From contig OU015670.1 of NCBI GenBank assembly GCA_907165275.2, positions 8,149,501-8,213,500 of the forward strand: a stretch of 64,000 nt of DNA. The letters run 5' to 3'. The notes beneath the pieces were generated by a model, which saw nothing but the letters and a program-made list of their open reading frames with translations, searched no databases and had not been told where the DNA came from. This document shows, in pieces, positions 11,434 to 22,812 of this stretch. Origin of the DNA: Zygaena filipendulae (lineage: Eukaryota; Arthropoda; Insecta; Lepidoptera; Zygaenidae). Both the position numbers and the translations under genes were made by a program. The first letter of the stretch is position 1; the number at the start of each line of letters is the position of its first letter.

Positions 11434-11690
11434 CATTGAGTTGAAATTTCGCGTGACGTCACTAACCGGTGCAGCTGTTTGTGTGGTGGCTCATCATAGC
11501 GGTTAGTAACGTCATGAGCCCCCAACCTAAACTTTAACGCGCTTCATCTATGTATATTTTCATTTATTTGAAAAAGCAAAAAATACTTGTCCATCAAAGA
11601 ATTACTTAAAACATCATTAGTGTCCATTATTTTTTTATTTTCTAATTGACGGACTAATTAGAATTTTCATTTTCAAAAGACTTGTTAGTG
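11434..11690. mobile_element. CRE-bearing MITE, copy 2 (left end missing)
   Basis: Matches the family interior: TTCGCGTGACGTCACTAAC, then AACCTAAACTTTAACGCGC, then TGACGGACTAATTAGAATTT. The left terminal part is absent and a ~35 bp insertion lies near 11596-11630. Confidence 0.7.
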
Positions 11691-12179
11691 GCGTCCCCTT
11701 TCACCTACTGCTGTGCTATATATGGTCCGATACTCTAGATATGCTAAGACGGAAAAAGACAAAATGCTTGCGCTAGATTTTGCTACAACATACCCCGGCG
11801 AGAACACGTTACACCCAGGCTCAGACGAAATAAAAGGTTTGCCAATCGTACGAGGTTCCTCGTACAAATACGAGATTTGGGTCTTCTGTACGAGGTACGA
11901 GGACGGCATCAGGCATCAACCTCGTACGAGATTTTGATGATATGGCCATACGAACATTTACATCACCATTATATAATAGCACAGACTAATAATATAAGTA
12001 AAAAAAATAAAAAACTAGTGCCATCTATCAGAGTAGGTACACTAAACATTTCATTTCGGTAATTAGCTTTTCCTCACGTTAATTTCGGATTTCCTGCAGG
12101 AACTCCAGGATAAAAAGTATCCCCTTTTTATGATTTATCCTATGTCCTTCTCTGTCTCCCCTTGTAGGTTGTGTCGTTA

Positions 12180-12354
12180 GGCCCGCCGCCCATTGTGACT
12201 TTTTGTCGACGTGACTTTCTGTCACTTAGTCAAGTGCAATGAAAACTATACTGAGTGCGCTCATTATGGTGACGTGACAATACGGTGACCTCAGTACATT
12301 TTTCATAAGTGACAGAAAGTCACGTCGACAAAAAGTCACAATGGGCGACGGGCC
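12180..12354. mobile_element. Harbinger-like MITE with TTA target duplication
   Basis: Copy B only; copy A has the empty site at 155-162. Ends start GGCCCG, and the inverted repeats include CCCATTGTGACTTTTTGTCG and GTGACTTTCTGTCACTTA. TTA is present on both sides and once in the empty site. Length 175 bp. TTA duplication and the short length fit PIF/Harbinger MITEs. Confidence 0.85.
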
Positions 12355-12761
12355 TTAATGCAGGCGCGGATCTAGGATTTGGCTGAGGGGGGGGGGGGGC
12401 ACTTTCAGCTGCGCACCTTGCTAAAGTGAGTAAATAATTATTATAATGCACTCCTGCTAATTTACTAACACTCATGCATTAATGACTCACTTGGTGCTCG
12501 GTGCAACAATCTACTATTCGATTTTTGATAATATCATTATAAGTACTTTTTTTAAATATTTCAATGTGCACTACGCTGATAAGTAGGTGATCTGCAACAT
12601 CATTACAGTAACCAACATTACATTTAAATGCAAGCCTCGACTCGAAACTTGCTATTCACGTAATGTTGGTTACTGAAATGATGTTGATCGTCATGATTTT
12701 TGGGTCCCTAGATAACGATACGATAACGCGTTCGAGCGCGTTCGAGTGCACTCGTGCGAAT

Positions 12762-13644
12762 TAGCGATGGGCGATTATTACTAAAATTTATCGAATTAGT
12801 CGATTGTTCGGTTTAGTCGATAAAAGTCGATAATAATCTATATTAGTCGATTGTTCAGTATCTACTTCAACTACTAATTCAGTAGTTACTAACTACTAGT
12901 TAGTAAAAAAAAAAAGTAGTCAGTAAAAAAAATAGTATTCAGTAGTTGCTAATGCTGCCAGTACAACTCTAACTCCACCTATAGTATCTAGACAGTACTC
13001 TGTAGTTTAAACTATTCAAGTAGGTGCCTATCTAGCTAGCTTCGTGCATTTAGATATAAACTCACACCAGCACCACAAGAGGGCGTTAGATCTATATTTG
13101 ATGCTTTGTGATTCTGTGAAATAATTATTTTAAAATTTCAACTAATATTCTAATAAATAAACCAAAATTGTTATCTAATTAAAACTTAAAAGTAGTTGAT
13201 GTTAGTCAATAAACTTTTAACTAGGTATCTACTAATTGGCGCGCACTTATACTACTAAATACAAAGTAGAAACTACTAAATACTAATATTTAGTTACAAA
13301 AGATGGCGCAGTGGGCCACTGCCAGTGGCACAATCAACGCAACACCGCCCACACCGCTCCGCAGTTAGTACTTACAACTTAGTAATCACTAGTCAGTACT
13401 TCAGTAGTTAGTAGTTCGTCGATTGTTATTACTATACAACTAAATAAGTAGTTCAAAAAATCGACGCAACACGACATGCACGCATCGCAGTTAGTACTTA
13501 CAAATTAGCAGTCAGTAGTTAGTAGTTCGTCGATTGTTATTCGAATAATAATGGTGGGGAATTACTAAATTGACAATCGAATGCTCAGTAGCTGAATCAT
13601 CGATTCAGTCGATTGTTTTTTTTTTCAACAATCGCCCATCGCTA
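12762..13644. mobile_element. hAT-like MITE with 8-bp target duplication
   Basis: Copy B only. Inverted ends TAGCGATGGGCGATT and AATCGCCCATCGCTA are flanked by GTGCGAAT on both sides, which is single in copy A (about 574-581). Eight-base duplication with TA(G)-ended inverted repeats is the hAT pattern. The 883 bp interior repeats AGTAGTTAGTAGTTCGTCG-like and TCGATTGTT-like motifs and carries no transposase frame. Confidence 0.88.
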
Positions 13645-14263
13645 GTGCGAATCCACGGAAAGCGCCCCTGGGGAGTACCAACCATAGAGTTAATAGAGAC
13701 AGCCGGCACTGCGAAAATCTCACCGCCCGCGATTTTCAGTGTTGCCAAATTTTGATCATAGGCCGCACGGGTCACAGGGTTGGTTTGCAATGCATTATTT
13801 TGTATGCGAAGTTTTTTGAAATCGATTCCGGAGAAAAAAATAAACAAGATTTGTTTTATGATTTTTCTAGCAGCAATTAGCTTACTTACATCCAACGAGT
13901 TCTTGCATTACTTTACTTAATAAGGTATAATATTGTAGGATAGGTCAAATATCCCATGGAACAAAATGTACTAAGACGTTTGTCTTTCTGGGCAACACGT
14001 GGTCCACCTTCCATACGAAAATTGGCTATGTCCTTTAGCATATTATTTTCTTCTTGTTCAGCATGTTTTTAGTTTTTAACATAATATAGCATATTTATTT
14101 GGCTCATTTTTACAAAACAAACTATGCGCATATAATTTGTTATTGAAGTAACTTTTTTCTACACCAAATTAGCATATTTTGGAGAAACCATGGACCATGG
14201 TGGCAACGCCTACATTTTTTGTCAGTTTTAACTTCTATCAAAGGTTCTGTGCAGTAGTCAAAT

Positions 14264-14893
14264 AGGGTACTTGATGAATTTTTTTTTTCAATCTATTTTA
14301 AAGATATATGGCCTACTTAGACAAAGCAAGAAAAAGAAAAAAAATATAGGCATAAATTAATGAAATAGAGCGTTTCAAAGTTCCTACTTTAGACTTTACC
14401 GCCGAAACGCGGAATGACGTCACTTGTTCAAAATTACCCCTTATTATACTGTGATAGAAATGTCACTGTCGTATTGACAAGGTCATGTGACACTGACAGA
14501 CAGATAACTTCAATATCCAAAAGCTAAATTAAGGTTGAATTGTGTCGAGTTACTTCCAAAAGTTCCAGTAAAGAATCGAAATGCATCTTACCGGTGCATT
14601 TTAAAGTAAAAAACTTCAGAAAATGGAAAATATGTGTTGACTGTATGCACTTAGTTTCTTTTGCCTTCTATGAAAGAGGTAAATCTTTCCTAAAAAAATA
14701 AAGGTGACGTCATGTGTTAAGCGTGGCTGTGATTGGTGTTTCGTTGCAACGTTCCGTTTCACAAAATTTAAACTTGAATATTTCGGAAACTATTCATTTT
14801 TTTTTAGTAAATCTTTCACGATAACGGTTTTCTAAGGCTCTATTTTTGAAATATTGACACAATTTCTTATTATAAATTTCATGCAAGTACCCT
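14264..14893. mobile_element. MITE with AGGGTACTTG ends and AT target duplication
   Basis: Copy B only; the empty site in copy A is at 1197-1202. The ends AGGGTACTTG and CAAGTACCCT are inverted repeats flanked by AT. The interior includes GGAATGACGTCACT and AAAAGTTCCAGTAAAGAATC. A second full-length relative is at about 61482-62143 and a partial one at 58240-58540. Confidence 0.85.
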
Positions 14894-15735
14894 ATTTTCG
14901 ACAGCAAAGGACTTGTCTGAACTACATAATAAAAATCGTAGCAATTTCATAGTAACTTTCATTCAAACAAATCTTTTAAATACTTTTTGTAAATTTGCAT
15001 GAATAGATAAACATACTAACAACATAATATAGATGTCATAAATTTCTACAGTTCCCCGCAGTTTCACCCAAGTAAATTTCGGAGTCCCCGCGGGAATTCC
15101 GAGATAAAAATCCTGTTAAGTACCTACTCCTGTCAATGTGTATGGTCAGTTGAGTAGTTAAAGCGTGACAAAGAAACAAGCTCACGCCATATTAATTAAT
15201 TATGCGAACACAAATACTTATAACATCATTTTGAACATATAATAGAATCAAAGCTTAATTAAATCACAAAATATTCTTAAATACCTACGTGATTATTTCT
15301 CAATAACCGTCTTTTTTAAGTCTTAGCCTGCCTTAGCTTTGCACTGCGGAAAAATTCCGTACGAATTTACTTATTCAATTCTCTAATACTTGGAATCTTA
15401 TGTAAGTTTGGATTTAAATCTGTATTTTGTTATTTATCGCTTTTTAGTATACTTACTACTACATTACTTTTTGATGTTTAAGTTTTTTTGTTAAAATTTT
15501 GTTTATCTAAGATTTAATATTTAATACAGTACACCGCCCATTATTTCAAACACATTCGATGAATGAGGTGTTGATGATCGATATTAAAAAGTTGATGTTA
15601 ATCGTAATAAAATTTTAAAACTGGCAATCTTGTTTCGAACAGTCGGGACTTTCTTAGAATTTGCGAGAACCTTTTGTCTATGAAAATGGGTTGCGTTGGC
15701 GTCGCGCTCGCAACATCCGATTCCGGTTGCTGGAG

Positions 15736-15742
15736 TATAAAA
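15736..15742 (+). promoter_or_regulatory. TATA box of REXO4-like copy B
   Basis: TATAAAA 182-188 bp upstream of the ATG, same spacing as copy A. Confidence 0.5.
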
Positions 15743-15923
15743 GTGCTTCGACTTCGGTTTAGAGTCCAACTTGACCAACTTCGCATTTTAAGTTCGTTAC
15801 TCGCTAGTCGCTACGATTTTTAATTTTTCATAATTTTTATTGATAACTTCATAATTCATTAACCGTTCGATTCGTTCGTCTTCGTACTCTCATTTCATTT
15901 TGTGATTCATTTAATCTTACGAA

Positions 15924-16265
15924 ATGGCTGCAGTAGCTTTGGACTGCGAAATGGTGGAAGTTATAAGCAACGGCAGCTACAAGAACGCAGTAGCACGAGT
16001 TTCTGTCGTTGGCGAGAACCTTTCGGTTCTTCTAGACGAGTATGTGAAGCCGGAACAACATGTTTCTGATTATCGCACGAGTATTAGCGGTATAACAGCT
16101 CGTGACTTAGCTTACGCAAAGTCTGTTCAAGAAATCAAAAGTAAAATAATGAACATTATACATGGAAAAATACTGGTCGGCCACGACCTAAAACCAGATT
16201 TACAAGCGCTGGGAGTAAGCCATGGAAACGTCAGAGACACGGCCCTGAGAGAGGAATTTATGCGG
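15924..16265 (+). CDS. REXO4-like copy B, exon 1
   Basis: 114 codons with ExoI and ExoII, ending CGG before a GTAAGT donor as in copy A. Confidence 0.85.
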
Positions 16266-17153
16266 GTAAGTTCAGCAGCTCCTTAGCCGGTGCCCGGTCC
16301 TGTCTCCACGAGGGCTGGTCCTCTGGACTACACCGCTTCTACCACACCACACACCTATCGTGGTATCGTGTATTGTTGTTCGCCTACTAGCTGTTCTCCG
16401 CGGTTTCACCCGCGGGAATTTTCGAGATCCCGCAGGAATTCCGGGTTACAACTTACAATAAAGCCTACATCACTCAGGGATAGTGTAAGTAGGTACCTAG
16501 TGTTCTAGTGGTGAAAGAATTCTCCTAATCGTATCGGAGAATATTATTTTGTCTGCGACGGAACGTGTCGGACACGCTCAATGTCTGTAGATATAACTGG
16601 AGTCAGGAAACTTACTCTGCCGGTGATAAGCCAAGTACCTACCTAGTTCACTCCCGCCACGAGCTCGTCGTGAGCTTTACAACCCGAGTGGACAGACGTA
16701 GCGGGCTTGGCACCGGATTCAAATCGAAAAGTGGTAGCACAAACCAATATTAGTAGGTACTACGTGTATTTTTGTCTGTTGGATTAAATCGGTATTTTGT
16801 TATTTTTTAGCTTTTTTTTTGTTTTTGGAAGTCGGTTTTACTTTTTTTGTTAAAAATGTTCAAGCATTCTCAATATGTGAATCTCGCAATTCGGTGTGCG
16901 AAAAGCTAAGGCGAAAAGTAATTCGATCGATTCAAAAATACGACCCCATTTCCCGTTGCGTTGGCCGTTGAGTGAGGAGTGGAAGGGCGCTGACTCTTTT
17001 TTCTTTTTCTTTTTTCAGAGGAACAAAGGCCAAAAGCCGTCGTTAAAAGATCTCGCGAGAGATCTTCTTGGTGAATCTATCCAAGGTGGGACCCACGACT
17101 CTGTGGAGGACGCAAAAACGGCTATGAAACTATACAAGAAATATCCGTGGTGA
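15924..17153 (+). CDS. REXO4-like DEDDh 3'-5' exonuclease, copy B
   Basis: Exons 15924-16265 and 17019-17153 give 158 residues, same structure as copy A. All catalytic positions are kept: D7 and E9 in ALDCEM, D92 in the ExoII block, H140 and D145 in ExoIII. About nine residues differ from copy A (for example T2A, G31E, N55S, V137G), with no stops or frameshifts, which suggests recent duplication or purifying selection on both. The TATA box, GTAAGT donor and AATAAA are conserved. The divergent long terminal exon of copy A is absent downstream, so only the short form can be made. Function is inferred from motifs alone. Confidence 0.82.
17019..17153 (+). CDS. REXO4-like copy B, exon 2
   Basis: 44 codons plus TGA with ExoIII, after TTTTTTCAG. 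One notable change from copy A is Val to Gly in IQGGTHDSVEDA. Confidence 0.85.
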   Translation, partial: RNKGQKPSLKDLARDLLGESIQGGTHDSVEDAKTAMKLYKKYPW

Positions 17154-17250
17154 AACTGCCTGTGAAACATTTTTTCGTTGATTTTTCCTACGATTTTATT
17201 TTTCAATAATATTTTTTTATGTTTAATTGAGTGCCAAATTTAAATATGAA

Positions 17251-17256
17251 AATAAA
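17251..17256 (+). promoter_or_regulatory. Polyadenylation signal, REXO4-like copy B
   Basis: AATAAA 98 bases after the stop, as in copy A. Confidence 0.6.
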
Positions 17257-20200
17257 CTGATTTAAAAGTAGTAATAGTACATAATTAGTTTTATTTTTTA
17301 AACTTATCGAAAGAAATATTAGGTAGGTACAAAACCGAATAAGTGCGAGTCCGGGCATAGCCCACCCAGGGTCAAATAAAGACTATTTCTTCCCGGTACC
17401 CAGCTGCTTGCCAATAAGCAGACGATAATATAAAGTAGGTATGTTCTTGCCAAGTTTCCAAGCCAAGCGAAATTAAATTTTTATTGGGTACACCTACCTG
17501 AAGTAGGTATCGAAGTAAGTTTCATTTTGCGTCATCATAAGTGCCCGTATTGTGGTAGGTAGACTCAGACGAAATAAAGTGTAGGTAGGTATATTGTTAT
17601 TATTCATGGGACTATCCTATTATAAAATATGTGAGTGTGGATGTTAGTTACTCAATCACGCAAAAACGGCTGAACTGATTTGGATGAAATTTGGCAAGCA
17701 CGTTGTCAGGGGTACAGAGAAGGACATAGAGTACTTTTTATCCCGGAATTCTCGCGGAACTAAGAAATTACCGCGGGTGAAACCGCGGGGCACAGCTAGT
17801 CTACACTAAATTATAAAGAGCAATAGTTTGTGAGTTTGTGACGTAGGGGGTAATCTCTGGATCTACTGAACCGATTTTGAAATTTTTTTCACTTAAAGGA
17901 AGCTATAGTGGTCCTGAGTGTCATAGGGTACTTTTTATTCCGGAATTCCCGCGGGAACTTCGAATTTCCCGCGGGTGAAACCGCGGGGAACAACGAGTTT
18001 TTTATTATACTAAACAGACTCAGGGTGATGACGCATTTTCGCGTGTAGGTACTTTCGGTTTTTAGGGATTACAATGTTGCTAATAGCCCGGTGATATTTC
18101 ATTTAAAGTACCTACCTAGTCTATTTATAAATTACTAGCTGTGCCCCGCGGTTTCACCCGCGTGAGGTTTGGGATCAGGAACCTTTGCGGACGCAGGCAG
18201 AACAACCCGCCAAAGTTTCATCACAAACGGACCAATGGTTTCGAAACGCATAGAGGACAGACATACAAACATTAATTTTTATTTATAAAGATTATAGAGT
18301 GTAAACAAAAGGGGATCACATTATCATTTATTAGTTCTGACATGGACCAATTAAACGAATTGGTCCATGGTTCCGAGAACTTCCCAGAACAATGATCTTT
18401 CAGAGCGAATGGAACGATTTATTAGATAAGTAGGTAGGTACCTACCTCAGAAGAATAACTGTTATTGTTCTTAGGTACCTACTGAGAAAGCTTGGCTCGG
18501 TCTATAGTTAGTATTATATTATCTGTGGTATGGGGCAGTAGGTATGTGGTGTCAAATTAAACAAAATATTTTGGTGCGTGGCTGTTTTACCAGTGGCTTA
18601 CTTACAATACTTACTAAAGCATTGAAACGACTTTAAACACCATTCGAATTTCGAGCTGTGGCAATTCTAATTGTTTCTTGATACTACAACCACACATAAT
18701 ATAATACTACTTATACTAGTACTACTACCACAGATAATATTATAATACTATACTATTCTATTACAATGTTTGCTAGTTACTTCCATAGCTATAAAAAGAA
18801 TTTGTTTCTTACGCGGCTTTTACCTTAACGGTTCTACCGATCATCATAAAATTTTGCATAGCTATACGTATTAAAAGGCACACAAAAGGGCATGGGGTAC
18901 TTTTATCCATTATTCCCGCGGGAACTTAAAAAGAAAAACCTTTTTTGGAAGTCGGTTAAAAATTAGTGAAGCGAAAATTAATTCTTACGTATCGGCCCCT
19001 GTCGCACAGTACTGGAGCAATAAGATCATTATAAAGTCAATTATTTAATATTTATTTTATTTAATGATTCATTATTACAAAATAATTAGGTACCACAATA
19101 AAAAAATATTACAAGAAAAATTAACAGAAATATTTAACAAAAAAAAAGAAGCTTTCACACTTTAAAATATAATAACAATTAATACAAAAAAAAAAAATCT
19201 TAAACATACAGTTTATAACTTTATACTCTAGCCTGAGGACTCACCAGTCTTATCACTTGGCATCGAAATTTTGTCCATCGCGATGTCGACTTTATGTACA
19301 GTGTGTTAGGTGGAAATTTCAATGGTCATAATTTCGATGTGAGGTTCATAATAATCATTTAAACATTAGCCCCGGTTCGCACGAGAACTTTCTTGACGTC
19401 CGTTAAAAAAGCGTTTAAATAGAACAGCATAAAATGCATTCCCAAGAATAATTATATTATGTTCACACGTCAGCGCTTTTAAAGCGCGGCGCTTTTTAAA
19501 CGCCCCTCGAACGGGCTTACGGCCGCACTCAGTCGTTTTAATGATTACTTAATTTTAAGTAAACATTTTAAAAACAAACTACCGCACTCACGGCCGCACT
19601 CAAAGTCGACTTTAATGATTACTTAGTTAAGTATAGATTTTTAAAACAAAATTGTCGCAATCAGAGACGTTCAGTAAATTAATGTTAATTAGCATTTAAT
19701 GAGATGTAACTTAATTAGTTAAATGCCAATTAACATTAATTTATTAAACTTGTCTGATTGCGGCAGTTTTGTTTTAAAAATCTATACTTAACTAAGTAAT
19801 CATTAAAGTTGACTCTGATTGCAGCCGTCAGAGACGTTTGTTAAGTTAATGAATTGGCATCTAACTAAATTTAACTTAATAGTTGAATGGCAATGAACAT
19901 TAATTAATTATATGAACGTCTTTGAGTGCGGTAGTTTTGTTTTGAAAATCTTTACTTAAAATTAAGTAATCATTAAAACGACTCTTGAGCGTGGCCGTTA
20001 GCCGCTGTTATCTTTCCAAAGAACACCATATCAAATAATATCATAAGCCATAATTATATACAAATATCTACAATATAATATACCTAATATTAATTATTTA
20101 ACACTGTAAATCTGCGTATCTGCCATTTGTAAATACTACGGACGAGCTCGGTTGTCCCTCAAAATCCAGTATGTGCTTAAAACTAAACTTAACAAGAAAG

Positions 20201-20464
20201 CGCTTTTTTATAATATAATACTAGCTAAGTATGCCCTGCGGTTTCCCGCGTTAATTTCAGAGATCCCGCGGGAATTTCGGGATAAAAAGTTGCCTAAGTT
20301 ACTCTTTATAACATCAGCTATCTGCCAGTGAAAGTCCCGTTAAAATCAGTCCAGCCGTTTCAGAGATTACCCGGAACAAACAGACAGATAGACAGACAGA
20401 GAAAAAATTTCTTTTTTTTATGTTTGTAAATTGTGACAAATGAACTTTTTAAAATCAAACAGTT

Positions 20465-20765
20465 GTGAGTCGACCCACACGATGCGGCGCGGCTCAGGTA
20501 CGGCGCCTGAGCGGCGCCGCTGCGGTATATTACATACAAAAATGCGTTGTGGCCACACGGCGCCGCGCCGCGCTCGCATCGGAGTCGAGACGGGGCGGGG
20601 AGGGGAGTAAGCGGCTCGCTGTTGTTTGTCCCTTTCTGTCACGTAGCGATGGGCTTGCCGACTCTTTCTGTCGCCGCTGCGGCGCCGCGCTGCCCGTGTG
20701 GTCGCCAATGCGGCGATATGGCTTGCGGCGCGGCGCCGCGTCGCATCGTGCGGGTTGGCACTCAC
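20465..20765. mobile_element. GC-rich palindromic MITE at the duplication breakpoint
   Basis: Left end GTGAGTCGACCCACACGATG and right end CATCGTGCGGGTTGGCACTC are inverted repeats; the interior is dense in GGCGCCGC. The long open frames on both strands here are a by-product of GC richness. Copy A keeps only about 8285-8330 of this element, so the duplication junction lies within it. Confidence 0.75.
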
Positions 20766-21496
20766 TTTATTTACTTATTTACATCATTATCGGCAATAAA
20801 GTAACATCTGCAAATATGGCGAGTATGCAAATTTACACGGTGTAACGTGTGTAATGTAACAATAACATATTATTATAATATTATTGTTGTTGTTACATAA
20901 TTATGTATATTATATAATTATGCAGTAATAATATATGTGGTGTATATCATTGTTAGTTACATAATATTATGACGGGTGGAGACGACAATAAATGAAAACA
21001 CCGGCAGTACTAACAATATTCAACAATAACTATTTGCTGTAGAAGAGCGCGACGCGGCAACGCTTCAACATACTTAGGTCCCTGGAACTGGCCTCGGCGG
21101 TTGAGGCATACTTATATTTTGTTCACTCCATTTTGGGACGTTGCGAATCGTAACGAAAAGATGTAATAAAAACGATTGTAGAGAATTTTTATTATCCTTT
21201 CGTTACGATATTTTCATTAACGTGCACAGTGTGAATTTTTAATACAAATGATTCAGGCTCCATAAAAATACTTCTTCATCTGCCTACCGATCTTGGTCAT
21301 ATTTGTGCAGAATTCGCGATCTCTGGAATAAAAAAGATATTTTCTATATGAATAAAGAAGCTTTCCCATCAACACCTTGACGAGTAAATACGAGTCAATC
21401 AGCGTGTATACGAGTTAGCTGCGCGTATACGAGTCGGTGCGTCACGAGTCGGTACCTATACGAGTCTGTGCGCGTATACTTGTCAGTGCGTATATA

Positions 21497-21803
21497 ATGG
21501 GCATGATGACTAAATTTTAATTTTAAGTCCTTAGTGTAGATGAATAAAAAATTTTGGACACGTATTTTTCCCCTTTTTACATAATCAAAAAAAGAACGGC
21601 GATACATTGAGTTTTAATTCCGTGTGACGTCACACCTAAGGTACACTTTATACTTAGTTATGATGTCACTTCTTAACTTTAATTGCGTTTTATCTAAGTA
21701 CTTTTACAATAATTTAAAAAGCAAAAAATACGTGTTTATAATTTTTTTTACCGTCTAATTGATGGACTAAATAGAATTTTGATTTTTATACCCTGTCATC
21801 ATG
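21497..21803. mobile_element. CRE-bearing MITE, copy 3
   Basis: Ends ATGGGCATGATGACTAA and GTCATCATGCCCC form inverted repeats. It keeps CGTGTGACGTCACACC but the second CRE palindrome is decayed to TGATGTCACTT. Confidence 0.8.
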
Positions 21804-21824
21804 CCCCTTGTCGGTGAGTGTTCA

Positions 21825-22812
21825 GGACCCTTATTCACTATGACCAACAACATTCCTTGCCCATAACGCGCGTCCCAAAAAAGCATTTCCAAATGTACTA
21901 GACGCCAAGATATTTGAAATTATTATTCTTTATGCCATAAGAAACGTTGTTAATGTATTTTTTTTGCAGTAAAATTTCTTTGATTACGAGGGAAAGACAG
22001 TTTTTGCGGTGCCTTATCTTAGCGCGGCGTGTTAAGCCGAGTACAGACTGCTGTAACGTAACATGCAATGTAACATGAAAGGAGCATTTCATAAGTGTGG
22101 ACGCAGCGCGCACACCAGACGCGCGCGCACCGAGCATGTGCGTGCTCGCATCTTTTCCGGCATGCGCGCGACGAACATCTCAGTGTGCTGTGAACACGCG
22201 ATTCCGCGTACAGCCACAGACAAGCAGACGACCCGTCCACCCTGGCGCGCCGCGCACTGCGCCGGGCGCGCCTCTTTGTGTTCGGCGAAAAAACCGACAA
22301 ATGGTGGCGCACGAGTTGTGATGCTCGGTTCGTGCGCGCAACGCGTCCACACTATGGGAATGGGCATGTTGACTAATTTTTATTTTTTAGTCCGTCTTGT
22401 AGATTATTAAAAAATATTGGACACGTATTTTTTCTTTTTTTACGTAATCAAATAATAACGGCGATATATTGAGCTGAAATTTCGCGTGACGTCACTATTC
22501 GGACAGTTTGTATGGCGGTTTTAGCGGTTAGTGACGTCACGACCACCTCACCCTAAACTTTAATGCGCTTCTCATCATTATATATTTTAATTTATTTAAA
22601 AAAGCAAAAAATACGTGTCTATTGTTTTTTTATTTTCTAACTGACGGACTAATTAGAATTTTGATTTTCAAAAGTAGTCCACATCCCCATTCTGATACAT
22701 TTTACATTACATGATACATTGCGACAATGTGGACGGCAAATTTGTTACATTGCATGTTACGTTACAGCAGTCTGTACCCGGCTTTATGGTCAAAGTGAAT
22801 AAGGGCCCTGTA
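21825..22812. mobile_element. Nested palindromic MITEs (three or four levels)
   Basis: Outer ends: GACCCTTATTCACTATGACC at the left and TGGTCAAAGTGAATAAGGGC at the right. Inside, CAGACTGCTGTAACGTAACA (22044 on) is mirrored by its inverse ending near 22775. Inside that, GTGTGGACGC at 22096 is mirrored by GCGTCCACAC near 22350, and a CRE-bearing MITE fills 22357-22685. The order of nesting gives the order of insertion. Confidence 0.7.
22357..22685. mobile_element. CRE-bearing MITE, copy 4
   Basis: Ends ATGGGCATGTTGACTAAT and TAGTCCACATCCCCAT. Two intact TGACGTCA palindromes flank TTTGTATGGCGGTTTTAGCG. AGTCCG and CGGACT lie just inside each end. Confidence 0.85.

Larger units (their letters stand above)
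8895..12014. other. Single-copy spacer between duplications: 3' UTR and repeats
   Basis: No convincing gene. It holds the likely 3' UTR to about 9240, a hairpin element at 9438-9573, a GC-rich MITE at 10396-10612, AT-rich unique sequence, and a chimera of a LINE reverse-transcriptase fragment (11318-11430) and a CRE-bearing MITE (11434-11690). Confidence 0.7.
12015..20510 (+). repeat. Segmental duplication, copy B
   Basis: Direct repeat of 1-8330. Copy B alone carries insertions at 12180-12354, 12762-13644, 14264-14893 and about 18628-18797, and lacks the three copy A insertions. It ends inside a GC-rich palindromic element (20465-20765) of which copy A keeps only the first ~46 bases. Copy B has no counterpart of the terminal exon at 8703-8894, so its gene can only use the short 3' exon. 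Confidence 0.93.

Noticed and set aside
20418..20845. Long open frames on both strands in GC-rich DNA
   Set aside because: They overlap on opposite strands within a palindromic MITE and consist of Arg/Ala-rich low-complexity sequence.
22019..22410. Several 75-115 codon frames on both strands
   Set aside because: All lie in nested palindromic transposons; composition bias explains the lack of stops.
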